Part shown: piece by piece, positions 33,878 to 43,839 of the stretch
Layout of the letters: each line of letters opens with the position of its first letter
Position numbering within the stretch: the stretch's first letter is position 1
NCBI RefSeq assembly: GCF_000775915.1
Contig: NZ_BBLT01000005.1
Span: 186,001 to 250,000 of the forward strand
Direction: 5' to 3'
Length of the DNA: 64,000 nt
Source of the DNA: Sporocytophaga myxococcoides
GTDB taxonomy: Bacteria; Bacteroidota; Bacteroidia; Cytophagales; Cytophagaceae
Translations under genes and position numbers: made by a program
Notes under the pieces: model-generated
Seen by the model: only the letters and a program-made list of their open reading frames with translations
Told to the model about the DNA's origin: nothing
Database searches by the model: none

Positions 33878-34005
33878 TACCATCCTGGGCCCCTCGAAGG
33901 ATCTGATAGTTATAAATAAAATCTACAACTATAATCAGGAGTCTGCCAGAAAGGTATAGTTTATTCTTTTTAAAAACTCAGATATTTCGCTCGTCAATAT
34001 GATAA
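33878..34005. mobile_element. MITE-like element, second degenerate copy
   Basis: The left end CATCCTGGGCCCCTCGAAGG (continuing ATCTGATAG) and the right end AGATATTTCGCTCGTCAATA (continuing TGAT) correspond to both ends of the element at 13213-13338, at a similar length of about 128 bases and with a similarly AT-rich unrelated middle. More decayed than copy one. Confidence 0.45.
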
Positions 34006-34065
34006 AGCTTTTGAACGTTCAGACGTTTCTTGGGTTTGGTATGAACAAAAAGTTAAAGTTTCTGG

Positions 34066-34073
34066 TATCTTTG
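34066..34073 (+). promoter_or_regulatory. Promoter -7 element TATCTTTG
   Basis: An exact TAnnTTTG match, followed by CGG, whose last base is 26 bases before the ATG of the helicase gene. A matching TTTG at the expected upstream distance is not clear; the nearest is 27 bases away. Confidence 0.4.
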
Positions 34074-34098
34074 CGGTCCACTTTCCTAAACTATCCCT

Positions 34099-36147
34099 AT
34101 GATCAATGCGACAGAGCAAGAAGAAAGAGAATACCTTGAAGAGATTAAGGAAAAACTTACGCTGGCAGTTAGGCATATAGATGACACTGTAAAGCAATAT
34201 TCAGAGGAGATGAGGCAGAAAAAGCAATACATCCATGAGCAAAAGTCGGGCATGGATGAAGCTGAAATGGTTGCTGCCGATCAATCTATTAACCGTATGG
34301 CTTTTACAGGAGGAGCAGCAGTTGAAAGAAAACGTAAGCTGATCAAGCTGAGTCAGTCTCCTTACTTTGGACGAATAGATTTTATTGGGAATGATCATAT
34401 AAGAGTGCCTGTATATATTGGCATCTATTCTTTTGCAGACATGGAAAAGCGTGTGAACCTGATCTATGACTGGCGTGCACCGATATCCTCCATGTTCTAT
34501 GATTTTGAGCTGGGGGATGCATTTTACACCACACCTTCAGGAACAGTTCAGGGGGAGATTGTATTAAAACGGCAATACAAGATCAGAGACGGACGTATGG
34601 AGTTTATGATCGAAAACGAGATCAATATTCATGATGATGTTCTTCAGAAAGAGTTAGCAAGATCTTCTGATGACAAGATGAAGAACATTGTGGCAACTAT
34701 TCAACGTGATCAGAATGCAGTCATCAGGAATGACACTTCGCGCATAATGGTTATCCAGGGAGTAGCCGGATCGGGTAAGACCTCTATTGCCTTGCATAGA
34801 ATTGCTTTCCTTTTGTATCGCTTCAGAGATAGCATCGCAGCAAAAGATATCCTGATCATTTCTCCTAATAAAGTTTTTGCCGATTACATCTCTAACGTCC
34901 TGCCAGAGCTTGGGGAAGAGCACATTCCGGAGATGGTCATGGAAGAGCTGGCTTCAGACTTACTTGAAAAGAAATACAAGTTTCAAAGCTTCTTCGAGCA
35001 GGTGTCCAGTTTATTGGATGCTCATGATCCTTATTTTATTGAAAGGATCAAATTTAAGTCATCGTTTGAATTTCTTAGCAAGCTGAATCAGTACCTTCTC
35101 CATGTAGAGAATAACTATTTCAAATCTACAGATCTTAAGATAGGTCAAACGGTAGTTCCGGCTCATTTCATCCTTCAGAAGTTTAAGAACTATCATCGGA
35201 TGCCTATGTTAAAAAGGTTTGATTTAGTAGTAAAAGACATACAGACATTTGTCAGAGAGGCCAAAGGGCAGAAGCTTACAGGAAGAGATAAGGCAAGGAT
35301 CTGGGAATCTATACCCCGCATGTTCAGGTTTAACAATGTGTTTGATCTCTACAAAGACTTTTATCAATGGATCGACAGACCAGACCTGTTCAAAACAGAT
35401 CAGCAAACGGGGTTAGAGTATGCGGATGTTTTTCCTTTGATCTATTTCCGTTTACGTCTTGAGGGGATAAGTACATTTGATAGAGTAAAGCACTTGCTGA
35501 TTGATGAGATGCAGGATTATACTCCGGTCCAGTATGCAGTGTTGTCCAGACTGTTTCCCTGCAAAATGACTATACTGGGAGATATCAGTCAGACAGTAAA
35601 TCCATACAGTGCTTCCTCAGCAGAAACTATTGAAAGAGTATTCCCATCTGCAGATATTGTAAAGCTGAACAGAAGTTACAGGTCTACCTGGGAGATTACT
35701 GCTTTTGCTCAGCGCATAGTACCTAATCCTGATATCATACCGATGGAAAGGCATGGCCAGGAACCGATAGTGTCACGCTTTAGCAGCAAAGAGGAGGAGT
35801 TACATGCCATCAAAGAAATGATTACTCATTTCAGAAGTTCAGGAAATCAATCTCTTGGCATTATTTTCAAGACCCAGAAACAGGCAGAAAAGGCTTATCA
35901 GGACCTAAAAGCAGAAGGAGTTTATTTACTTACTGATGAATCTACTTCATTTAAAGAAGGTGTCAGTATTAGTTCTGCTCATTTGGCTAAAGGGCTTGAA
36001 TTTGATGAGGTGATTGTACCTTATGCTACAGAAGATAATTATAAAACGGATGTAGATAAAAGTATGTTGTATATAGCATGCACACGTACGATGCATCAGC
36101 TCACAATTACTTATACAGGAGAAGTTACAGAGTTTTTATTGCAATAG
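34099..36147 (+). CDS. HelD-type UvrD-family helicase (RNA polymerase recycling)
   Basis: 682 aa. The N-terminal coiled-coil arm (EREYLEEIKEKLTLAVRHID) and the segment YFGRIDFIGNDHIRVPVYIG through LIYDWRAPISSMFYDFELGD are typical of HelD. The superfamily-1 motor follows: Walker A IQGVAGSGKTSIALHRIAFL (about residue 220), LLIDEMQDYTPVQYAVL, TILGDISQTVNPY, LNRSYRSTWEIT and the C-terminal SSAHLAKGLEFDEVIVPYA. HelD proteins remove stalled RNA polymerase from DNA and can confer rifamycin tolerance in some bacteria. Length is normal. Confidence 0.85.
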   Translation: MINATEQEEREYLEEIKEKLTLAVRHIDDTVKQYSEEMRQKKQYIHEQKSGMDEAEMVAADQSINRMAFTGGAAVERKRKLIKLSQSPYFGRIDFIGNDHIRVPVYIGIYSFADMEKRVNLIYDWRAPISSMFYDFELGDAFYTTPSGTVQGEIVLKRQYKIRDGRMEFMIENEINIHDDVLQKELARSSDDKMKNIVATIQRDQNAVIRNDTSRIMVIQGVAGSGKTSIALHRIAFLLYRFRDSIAAKDILIISPNKVFADYISNVLPELGEEHIPEMVMEELASDLLEKKYKFQSFFEQVSSLLDAHDPYFIERIKFKSSFEFLSKLNQYLLHVENNYFKSTDLKIGQTVVPAHFILQKFKNYHRMPMLKRFDLVVKDIQTFVREAKGQKLTGRDKARIWESIPRMFRFNNVFDLYKDFYQWIDRPDLFKTDQQTGLEYADVFPLIYFRLRLEGISTFDRVKHLLIDEMQDYTPVQYAVLSRLFPCKMTILGDISQTVNPYSASSAETIERVFPSADIVKLNRSYRSTWEITAFAQRIVPNPDIIPMERHGQEPIVSRFSSKEEELHAIKEMITHFRSSGNQSLGIIFKTQKQAEKAYQDLKAEGVYLLTDESTSFKEGVSISSAHLAKGLEFDEVIVPYATEDNYKTDVDKSMLYIACTRTMHQLTITYTGEVTEFLLQ

Positions 36148-36425
36148 GGAAGAGAGGGGCGATAGTTGAGGATGTAGGTTTACTCATCTAAACGCCTTTA
36201 TTTCAATAGTGAGGAATGTCAGATTATAGAATTGAAGTGGTGAAATTATAGATTATAAAGGATTTAGAGGAAACAGATATTAGTGAACGGATAATTTTTA
36301 AAAAACTATGTTTAATAGATAGAACGTAATTGCATTTGAGAATAGGAGAAAGATTTACTCTGGTTGTAAGTTGTGTACAATATGATTTGTCAATACAAAA
36401 TAATTTAGGTAATTTGTATAAAAAT

Positions 36426-36433
36426 TATATTTG
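36426..36433 (+). promoter_or_regulatory. Promoter -7 element TATATTTG
   Basis: An exact TAnnTTTG match ending 29 bases before the start codon of the following exported-protein gene. The -33 region (TTTAGG, about 18 bases upstream) is weak. The rest of the 315-base gap after the helicase gene shows no other feature. Confidence 0.35.
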
Positions 36434-36462
36434 AATATGTTTAAGATTTAAATCATAAATCA

Positions 36463-37113
36463 ATGAAAGCTAGATTTTTAGGAGTTGTATTTTTATCTAT
36501 TATCAGTTTTACTTTTTCCTTTGCCCAGAAATCAAAGAATTTTGATTATGGTACCCTTAAGGATGATAGTATTTATACAAATTCTTATTTTAATTTGAAA
36601 ATGGACATTCCTTCCAGCTGGCATGTTCAATCAAAGGAAGAAGTAAAGCAAATCATGAAGAGTGGAGAAAATTTAGTCACTGGAGATGATGAAAAACTAA
36701 AAGCCTTAGTGAAAGCTGCTGAAATAACAACCGCTAATTTTCTAACTGTTTTAAAATATGAACGTGGAGCCCCCGTGGATTTTAATCCGAGCTTTATCCT
36801 GATGGCTGAAAATATTTCATCTTCTCCTGGAATTAAAAGTGGAGCCGATTATTTGTTCCATACAAGGAAGTTTATGAAACAAACACAACTTAATTATAAG
36901 TTAACTGATGAGGACTTTAAGAGTGAAGTTTTCGGAGGAAAAACATTTCATAAAATGCATGCAGAAATTGACTATTCGGGAGTATTGATTCAGCAGGATT
37001 ATTACGCAACGATTATAAACGGATTCTGTTTGAGTTTCATTTCATCTTATATTGATGAAGAACAAAATGCTGAACTATTGAAGATCATAGGTTCTATGCA
37101 ATTTAAAAAGTAG
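36463..37113 (+). CDS. Exported hypothetical protein
   Basis: 216 aa. Signal peptide ends near FSFAQK. The mature part begins with strands around YTNSYFNLKMDIPSSWHVQS and contains YFNLKMDIPSSWHV-type, PsbP/DUF1795-like features seen in many periplasmic proteins, ending in LLKIIGSMQF. Role unknown. It precedes the TonB receptor gene by about 250 bases, with no sign of an operon. Confidence 0.6.
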   Translation: MKARFLGVVFLSIISFTFSFAQKSKNFDYGTLKDDSIYTNSYFNLKMDIPSSWHVQSKEEVKQIMKSGENLVTGDDEKLKALVKAAEITTANFLTVLKYERGAPVDFNPSFILMAENISSSPGIKSGADYLFHTRKFMKQTQLNYKLTDEDFKSEVFGGKTFHKMHAEIDYSGVLIQQDYYATIINGFCLSFISSYIDEEQNAELLKIIGSMQFKK

Positions 37114-37367
37114 CTGTTTGGGGGCCTTACATTTTTATCAGGTACATATTCATTGGAACTTATTTATCAAATATTGGTATCAATTTTTTAAGTGTTTCTT
37201 GATTGTCAGATTTTAATGTTAATGCTTTAACCAAGTGTCTGGATTCATTTGAAAGTGATGTTTAACTAAGATATTATTCAAGTTTCATTATATAATTCAG
37301 TTGTTTGCATAGGAAAGTAAAAATACAAAATTAGATAATCCAATATTGTTCAATTTGATTTTTATAA

Positions 37368-39725
37368 ATGTACTTTTTCTATAGACCAATTCTTTTTTTA
37401 TTATTCATAACTGTTTCTTATCAGAAGTTGTCAGCACAGGTAAATGCCAATAGTATTTCAATTAAGGGGCATATTAAAGAATCATCTGGCAATGAACCTA
37501 TTGTAGGAGTGGTGGTGAGCATACCTGCTATCAACTTAAGCACAGCTACAGATACATCAGGATTTTATTCGCTTAGTTTTGAAAGCAAAGACACTCTTGA
37601 AGTCTTGTTTTTGATGCAGGGATATACTACTCAGAAGAAAAAGGTTTGGAATTCACAGGTGATTGATGTCAGGCTTATTTCAGACCAACATTTTTTGAAA
37701 GAGATTACCATTCTTGGGGAAGATACAGCTTATTTGAGCAGTAATGTACAAATGAGTAAAATTACCCTGTCGATGAAACAGGTTAATAGTGTTCCTTCAT
37801 TGCTTGGAGAAAGAGATGTGATCAAAGTTTTGCAACTAATGCCTGGAGTACAAAAGGGTAGAGAAGGGAATACTGCCATGTATGTACGCGGTGGAGGTCC
37901 TGATCAGAACCTTATTATGCTGGATGGCATGCCTTTTTATAGTGCTTCGCATTTATATGGATTCTTTTCTCTGTTTAATTCAGATGTATTGCAAGATATA
38001 GAATTCACCAAAGGTGCATTTCCTGCAAAGTATGGAGGTAAGCTATCATCAGTGCTGGATATGACAATGAAGGAGGGGAATAAAAAGGAATATCATGGTG
38101 AGGTTGGTGTAGGAATTCTTTCATCCAAATTAATGCTTGAAGGTCCTATAAAGAAAGATAAGTGTTCCTTTATTATAGGGGCAAGAAGAAGTTATATGGA
38201 TTTATTAATAAGTCCTTTCCTTCCTGACACTTCTAAGGTTTCGTATTATTTCTATGATATTAATGCCAAAGTGAATTGGGATATTAATCGCAGAAATAAA
38301 ATCAGCTTCAGCTTTTATAATGGTAAAGATAATTTTAAAAGCAATTTTAAGAATTATAATTTTAGTAATAATACTCGCCTGAATTGGAATAATATACTTG
38401 GTAATCTTGTCTGGGATAATATTATATCTGACAAGCTATCATCAAGGTTGTCAATGGGTGCCAGTAAATTTTATATAAAGACAAAACAATATTTGTTCGA
38501 GGATAGTACAGGTTATGACTATCACTATAATAGCTCTATTAAGGATATAACGCTTAAGTATGAGTTCGCCTATAAACCATCTGAAAAGCATTCCATAAAT
38601 GCCGGGATTCAGATGATCTTTCATCATTTTGCTCCAGGAGCATTCATTAAAGAATCAAGAGGAATGATCACTGACAAATCGGACATTCCAGTCAAATCGC
38701 AAGAGATGTCTATATATGTTGAAGAGACAGGCAGGCTTTCATCATTCTTTTCATATAATCTGGGAGGGAGGCTTACCAGATATAGTGTCAGAAATAAAGT
38801 ATATATCAAGCCCGAACCAAGAGTATCTATGGCCTTTCATTTGAGTAAGAAATTTGCGATCAAAACATCTTATGCAGAAATGAACCAGTATGCTCTGATG
38901 CTTTCGCAAAATATATTAGGACCGCCACTGGATTTATGGGTACCGGCAACAAACAATATCACTCTTCAGAATTCTAAACAGGTAGCCCTGGGCATTGCAA
39001 AGGATTTTAAGCATAGTTTAACTTTAACAATAGAAGGTTATTATAAAAAGAGCTTTAATCTGGTTGATTATAAGGAAGGCGCTAGTTTTCTTGTTAAAAA
39101 TTTTAATTCAAGTAGGTATTATACATGGGAAGAGCAGGTCACACAAGGGAAAGGTTGGACCTATGGAAGTGAGTTTATGCTTCATAAAAGGGCAGGCAAG
39201 TTTTCTGGTTGGCTGGCTTACACATTGTCATGGAACTGGATGCAATTCAAGGAACTTAATCTTGGGAGAAAATATCCTGCCAAATATGATCATCGGCATG
39301 ATGCTTCTGTAGTAGTTATTTATAAGCCTAAAGATAAGTTTTCAATATCCATAACCTGGGTTTATTCATCGGGTAATGCATATACAATTCCTACCAGTAT
39401 TACTCGTACAATAAATCCTTACCCAACAAATGGTGCATGGACAGAATATTATTATACGATTTATGCTCCTAAAAACAGCTATAGAATGCCGGCATACCAC
39501 AGACTTGACCTTGGTGCACAATTTCACAAATCACTTAAAAGGAATATTTCAAGAGTATGGGATATTAGTATTTACAATGCATATAACCGGGAAAACCCAT
39601 ACTATTATTTTCTTGCCAAAGATGGATCAACTGATGCAGGTATTATAAAATATTCTCATTACAAATTGAATAAAATCGTTTTGTTTCCTATTATTCCTTC
39701 TGTTTCATATAGATTGATTTTCTGA
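37368..39725 (+). CDS. TonB-dependent outer-membrane receptor with CarboxypepD_reg-like domain
   Basis: 785 aa. Signal peptide ends near KLSAQ. The first domain is the carboxypeptidase-regulatory-like beta-sandwich (IKGHIKESSGNEPIVGVVVS, TDTSGFYSL). The plug follows (LPG-type LMPGVQKGREGN, MYVRGGGPDQNLIMLDGMPF) and then a roughly 550-residue 22-strand barrel ending in an aromatic residue (SYRLIF). Moves a ligand across the outer membrane using TonB energy. It is translationally coupled (shared base in TGATG) to a DUF4249 lipoprotein, the usual partner of this receptor class. Ligand unknown. Confidence 0.9.
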   Translation: MYFFYRPILFLLFITVSYQKLSAQVNANSISIKGHIKESSGNEPIVGVVVSIPAINLSTATDTSGFYSLSFESKDTLEVLFLMQGYTTQKKKVWNSQVIDVRLISDQHFLKEITILGEDTAYLSSNVQMSKITLSMKQVNSVPSLLGERDVIKVLQLMPGVQKGREGNTAMYVRGGGPDQNLIMLDGMPFYSASHLYGFFSLFNSDVLQDIEFTKGAFPAKYGGKLSSVLDMTMKEGNKKEYHGEVGVGILSSKLMLEGPIKKDKCSFIIGARRSYMDLLISPFLPDTSKVSYYFYDINAKVNWDINRRNKISFSFYNGKDNFKSNFKNYNFSNNTRLNWNNILGNLVWDNIISDKLSSRLSMGASKFYIKTKQYLFEDSTGYDYHYNSSIKDITLKYEFAYKPSEKHSINAGIQMIFHHFAPGAFIKESRGMITDKSDIPVKSQEMSIYVEETGRLSSFFSYNLGGRLTRYSVRNKVYIKPEPRVSMAFHLSKKFAIKTSYAEMNQYALMLSQNILGPPLDLWVPATNNITLQNSKQVALGIAKDFKHSLTLTIEGYYKKSFNLVDYKEGASFLVKNFNSSRYYTWEEQVTQGKGWTYGSEFMLHKRAGKFSGWLAYTLSWNWMQFKELNLGRKYPAKYDHRHDASVVVIYKPKDKFSISITWVYSSGNAYTIPTSITRTINPYPTNGAWTEYYYTIYAPKNSYRMPAYHRLDLGAQFHKSLKRNISRVWDISIYNAYNRENPYYYFLAKDGSTDAGIIKYSHYKLNKIVLFPIIPSVSYRLIF

Positions 39726-40663
39726 TGGTGCGTTCTTTTTTAATGTCATGTTTAATTCTTTTAACTATACCTACACTTGTGTCGTGTATAGAAGAAGCTG
39801 ATGAAGTAAAAGTTCCTATTTCACTAAAAGACATGAAAATTGTAGTCAAGGGTTATGTAGGCCGGATTGATGCGAAAATATATGTAGGTCAGACATTGCC
39901 TTTTTTTAAAAAGAACAAATATCCTTTTAGTGAGCAATATATTAAGGACGCTATTGTGACAATTTCCGATGGAAATGATACTGTTTTGTTGTCTTATAAC
40001 ACCCATAATTATTCTGAAGAAAATGCATTTTATACTTCTTTAGATTTGTTACCCTTTGATTTTATTCCCGGACAGAAATTATTTCTTAATATCAACCTTC
40101 CTGATGGCAGGCATGTTGATGCCGTAACTACTGTTCCTGATGAAATTGATGTATCAATATCTAAAATCGATTCTATGTATGTGGATAATATGTGGCTCAA
40201 TGGTTATCGCGTTATTAATAATTCATTAAATCCGGATTATGAGCAGAGATTTGGTGTTGGCTATATGTATTATAGTAAATTATTAAATTCTTCTAAAGAT
40301 ACTATTAGGGATAATAGAGGAAGTGGTACTGAAAGTATGAAAGATATGCTTGACGAAATGACTTATGATATTCCTTTCTATTATAAAAAAGATTTATATA
40401 GGGATGGAGGGGAGTATATTTCTTACAGAAGATATGAGTTTTTCAATTTTTTTTCTTTTACTAAGAATTTGAAAGATTATAACCTGGGTAAAAGATTTTC
40501 GGATAGACCACTTATTAAAGATCCTATATTTTCAAAAGACAGTCTGGACTTTTATGAGGAGCCTCTGTTTACTGAGCCTTTCTATTATAATTATTATTCA
40601 AACATCAACGGCGGCTTAGGCTTTTTTGAAGCATATCAGGAAAAGATAGTTTATGTGAGATAA
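39725..40663 (+). CDS. DUF4249 surface lipoprotein
   Basis: 312 aa. Lipoprotein signal with lipobox LVSC. DUF4249 features follow: IVVKGYVGRIDAKIYVGQTL, then IKDAIVTISDGNDTVLL, PGQKLFLNINLPDGRHVDAV and TTVPDEIDV. These proteins pair with the TonB receptors encoded next to them and probably cap the channel or bind its ligand, by analogy with SusD. The ATG overlaps the receptor stop by one base. Length is in the family's range. Confidence 0.85.
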   Translation: MVRSFLMSCLILLTIPTLVSCIEEADEVKVPISLKDMKIVVKGYVGRIDAKIYVGQTLPFFKKNKYPFSEQYIKDAIVTISDGNDTVLLSYNTHNYSEENAFYTSLDLLPFDFIPGQKLFLNINLPDGRHVDAVTTVPDEIDVSISKIDSMYVDNMWLNGYRVINNSLNPDYEQRFGVGYMYYSKLLNSSKDTIRDNRGSGTESMKDMLDEMTYDIPFYYKKDLYRDGGEYISYRRYEFFNFFSFTKNLKDYNLGKRFSDRPLIKDPIFSKDSLDFYEEPLFTEPFYYNYYSNINGGLGFFEAYQEKIVYVR

Positions 40664-40806
40664 GAATTTTTCCTGGCGTTTTGATGCTTTATCTGAATTT
40701 TATTATCAATCAGTTTCATTTTGGTCGTTCAACAGAGAGGCCTTATAATAGCTGTAGAAGAGATTAAAAGAGGGGGTGATCGTTAGTCTATAAAGGTATG
40801 TTTATC

Positions 40807-40854
40807 AAAAAGCGGAATACCCAAACCCTTAAGGATTAGGTATTCCGCTTTTTT
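40807..40854. terminator. Strong bidirectional terminator
   Basis: AAAAAGCGGAATACC pairs perfectly with GGTATTCCGCTTTTT. A-run and T-run on both sides serve the receptor/lipoprotein operon and the convergent SDR gene. Confidence 0.85.
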
Positions 40855-40855
40855 A

Positions 40856-41716
40856 TCAGCTTTCTACAGGTTCCCCACCATTTGGATGAATAACCTGTCC
40901 TGTGATGTAAGAGGCATCTTTGGATGCAAGAAATACATAAGAAGGACCTACTTCAGAAGGTTGTCCTGGTCTGCCCAATGGTACTTGCTTTCCGAAGCTA
41001 CTTACTTTTTCCGGAGGGAAAGTAGCTGGAATCAATGGCGTCCATATCGGACCTGGTGCTACTGCATTTACTCTTATTCCTCTTTTTGCAAGACTGCTTG
41101 CTAACGATCTTGTAAATGTTACAATAGATCCCTTGGTGGACGAATAATCTATCAATGACTCTTTTCCTCTATAAGCAGTAACTGAACTTGTATTGATGAT
41201 ACAGTCCCCTTCTTTCATCTGCTTCAATGCTGCCTGCGTCAGATAGAACATAGAGAAGATATTGGTGCGGAAGGTTCTTTCAAGTTGCTCTGCTGTTATT
41301 TCCTCGATCGATCCTTTGACATGCTGTTCACCTGCATTATTGATAAGGATATTCAAGCCTCCCAATTGCTTACGGGTTTCCTCAATTGCTTTATTGCAAA
41401 AGTTCTGATCACCAATGTCGCCTGAAATAAGAATGCATTTGCCTCCTTCCTGTTCAACCATTTTTTTGGTTTGCTCTGCATCTTTATGTTCATTGAGATA
41501 TACAATTGAAATGTTTGCTCCTTCTTTAGCAAAATGTATTGCCACGGATCTTCCAATACCGCTATCGCCACCAGTGATCAAAGCAATTTTACCTTTAAGC
41601 TTTTCACTGCCTTTATAGTCGCTCCTGATAAACTCAGGTTTAAGCTGCATCTCTGCTTCAGCCCCCGGCTGTTCATTCAGATGTTCTGCCGGTAATGATG
41701 ATGGTTTATATTCCAT
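40856..41716 (-). CDS. SDR-family oxidoreductase
   Basis: 286 aa, full length. NAD(P)-binding Rossmann motif ITGGDSGIGRSVAIHFAKEG, then ILINNAGEQHV, the catalytic Ser in INTSSVTAYRG, and YSSTKGSIVTF (Tyr-x-x-x-Lys). It ends ITGQVIHPNGGEPVES. The long N-terminal lead (about 40 residues before the Rossmann fold) is typical of the YghA/general-stress SDR subgroup. Substrate cannot be told. Its stop abuts the shared terminator. Confidence 0.9.
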   Translation of the reverse strand: MEYKPSSLPAEHLNEQPGAEAEMQLKPEFIRSDYKGSEKLKGKIALITGGDSGIGRSVAIHFAKEGANISIVYLNEHKDAEQTKKMVEQEGGKCILISGDIGDQNFCNKAIEETRKQLGGLNILINNAGEQHVKGSIEEITAEQLERTFRTNIFSMFYLTQAALKQMKEGDCIINTSSVTAYRGKESLIDYSSTKGSIVTFTRSLASSLAKRGIRVNAVAPGPIWTPLIPATFPPEKVSSFGKQVPLGRPGQPSEVGPSYVFLASKDASYITGQVIHPNGGEPVES

Positions 41717-41796
41717 TGCTTCAGTTTTTAGCTACTTTTCAAGTATAAGACCACAATGTTATAAATGTTTGAAAGAATAAACATCAGATTGCTCCT

Positions 41797-42360
41797 CTAT
41801 GACAAGAACTGAATGGAAGATTGAGGATTATAAGCTGACTTTCTTTCAGAAAGGTGTAATCGCCTGTTGTACTCGAAAGCTGCGACAGTTCCGAAAATTA
41901 AATGTGCAATTACTAAATTTATAAGATAACTCTTTCTGTCAATTTGTGGAGGATTGCGATGTAAATTCATATAAAGATACCAGGCTGCGATGCCTAGTAA
42001 TCCATTTGCTAACCCTAAGGATAAGCCTCCTGTAAGGTTTGGCTTTGTAATTCTGTTCTTCCATAGGATGTGGTATAAATATAGAAAGAGTATGCCTATG
42101 GAATAATGTATAAAGGTGCCTGTTGCTTTTATCTGAGCCAATGATATTACCCCTTTTTCATTATGCGTTTTATTGGTAAGGAGTCTTCCAAGTATTCTTA
42201 TTACCCTCATTTGTTTCCTGGAAATTTCAGAAACAATTTTCATATATAAGGTCATGTAATTGGTTGCATCCACAGCTGTCCGGACCAGATATTTATTTTC
42301 CCTATATACTTTAAATAGTTTTATTGCCAACTTTGATTTTTTATACAAATTTCTGAACAT
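41797..42360 (-). CDS. Hypothetical membrane protein
   Basis: 187 aa from the internal ATG (MFRNLYKKSKLAIKLF). An upstream in-frame ATG would add 10 hydrophobic residues and is less natural. The N-terminal 80 residues are amphipathic and basic; three hydrophobic segments follow (HYSIGILFLYLYHILW; LSLGLANGLLGIAAWYLYM; YLINLVIAHLIFGTVAAF). Family not recognised. Confidence 0.55.
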   Translation of the reverse strand: MFRNLYKKSKLAIKLFKVYRENKYLVRTAVDATNYMTLYMKIVSEISRKQMRVIRILGRLLTNKTHNEKGVISLAQIKATGTFIHYSIGILFLYLYHILWKNRITKPNLTGGLSLGLANGLLGIAAWYLYMNLHRNPPQIDRKSYLINLVIAHLIFGTVAAFEYNRRLHLSERKSAYNPQSSIQFLS

Positions 42361-42553
42361 ATCCCTAGCATTTAATAATATCAAGATCATTAGAAAAGGA
42401 AATTATATCTCGTACATTATAAAGGAACCTTTCTTTATCTGTATTCATTTTCATCCCTCTCTTCTCAATAAGTAATCATTAATTATATCAGACTTCATAA
42501 CATAAATAAAAAAGCTATGGTTTTCTATTCTCAGTGTGTAAAACAAAGCATCA

Positions 42554-42928
42554 ATGGATGGAAATAATAAATACTTAATGTTGTTATTGTGGATTCAAGG
42601 AGGTTATTTTTTTATAACCGGTGTTTGGCCTTTGGTTCATATCTATTCATTTATGGTGGTAAGCGGCCCTAAAAATGATATCTGGCTGGTGAGGACTGTG
42701 GGTTTATTAATTACCTCTATTTCCCTTGGATTGCTTACTTCAGCAATTATGAAGAAAATAGAAGTTTCTTTAATGATTATTGCTTTCGGATCTGCTCTCA
42801 GCCTTTTATTCGTAGACTTATTTTATGTGTTTAAAAATGTTATTGCTGAAACTTATCTCGGAGATGCATTGGTTGAATTTTTGTTTATTATCAGCTGGTT
42901 GATCATATTCTGGAGATCAAGGAAATAG
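42554..42928 (+). CDS. Small four-helix membrane protein
   Basis: 124 aa with four predicted membrane helices (LMLLLWIQGGYFFITGVWPL; LVRTVGLLITSISLGLLTSA; SLMIIAFGSALSLLFVDLFY; LVEFLFIISWLIIFW) and short polar loops. Start ATG and stop are clean. The compact all-helical layout resembles small DoxX-like integral membrane proteins, but I cannot place it in a family. Monocistronic. Confidence 0.6.
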   Translation: MDGNNKYLMLLLWIQGGYFFITGVWPLVHIYSFMVVSGPKNDIWLVRTVGLLITSISLGLLTSAIMKKIEVSLMIIAFGSALSLLFVDLFYVFKNVIAETYLGDALVEFLFIISWLIIFWRSRK

Positions 42929-43075
42929 ATAAATTTTTAGGTGTTTACACCTGTTATAAAAAGTTCCTTTTGATTAATGAACTTTATATCTATCGATATA
43001 AAATAGAGATTTAAATTGTTCTGACTTCACTTCCAATTGAATTGAAACGGCGATATAACTTTTATTATATTAGGA

Positions 43076-43456
43076 TTATTCGAATACATATTTGCCCGAA
43101 CTTTTATTGATAGGTTTAATAATAGTAAAAAGTTTTTTCCAAAAAGGTTGTTTGGAAGTATTATAGCTTGGATTCAAAGGTACAAAGGAATCTTTAATAT
43201 AAGCAATCAGATCAGGCTTTTGAAATGCAAAATCAGCGTCTGCTACTGCAACATGGGGAACAAAAATTTTCCCATTCGTCAATACTACATGTACTCCTAT
43301 ATTATCTTCTGTATGAGATTTATAATTTCCTAATTCAGTATATCTTATTTGTATTCTTGAAATTAGATGAATGATTTCTTTCTGTCTATTCGTAGTTTGA
43401 TTTCTTAACATATATAATTGAAAATTTAAATCAGGATTTTGTATAATGGTTTTCAT
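43076..43456 (-). CDS. Hypothetical cytoplasmic protein
   Basis: 126 aa, no signal or membrane segment. It contains QKEIIHLISRIQIRYTELGN and VHVVLTNGKIFVPHVAVADA, and a basic C-terminal tail (FWKKLFTIIKPINKSSGK). No family recognised; supported mainly by a clean open frame and normal composition. Confidence 0.45.
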   Translation of the reverse strand: MKTIIQNPDLNFQLYMLRNQTTNRQKEIIHLISRIQIRYTELGNYKSHTEDNIGVHVVLTNGKIFVPHVAVADADFAFQKPDLIAYIKDSFVPLNPSYNTSKQPFWKKLFTIIKPINKSSGKYVFE

Positions 43457-43789
43457 TGGAGTTGCAATGGAATATCCAATTGTAATAATACATCCAACTA
43501 GACTGTTTAAAACCCTTAATTACTGTTTTGACTTTTACTTAGTTATGATTGATTATATCACCAGAGTGGGGTAGAATTATGGGAAATTATTAATGGATAA
43601 TTATTTGGTATCATATAAAGCTGTACTTGAAAGTTTAATTTTTAGTTAAAAATTCAATTTTTAAAAGTTAAGGTTCTATTAGATACGGTTATTAACAATA
43701 TTGAGTTTTGCCTATTCATCGATAAGTATAATATTTTGGTACAAAATTAACTGAAAGTTTATTGACTGAAATGATATAACATTCCGAAA
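43457..43789. other. Intergenic region without recognisable content
   Basis: AT-rich, no open frame of note, no repeat shared with other parts of the window. It ends at the terminator of the metallo-beta-lactamase-fold gene. Confidence 0.5.
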
Positions 43790-43827
43790 CTCAGAGCTTT
43801 CTTCTTAATTTTGAGAAAAGCTCTGAG
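43790..43827 (-). terminator. Terminator of the MBL-fold gene
   Basis: CTCAGAGCTTT pairs with AAAGCTCTGAG, with the inner TCTT/AGAA extending the stem. It starts 13 bases past the stop of the leftward gene. Confidence 0.6.
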
Positions 43828-43839
43828 CACAAAAATATT

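Noticed and set aside
33771-33959. 62-aa open frame in the spacer before the HelD-type gene
   Set aside because: It lies over MITE-like repeat ends and has no protein-like features.
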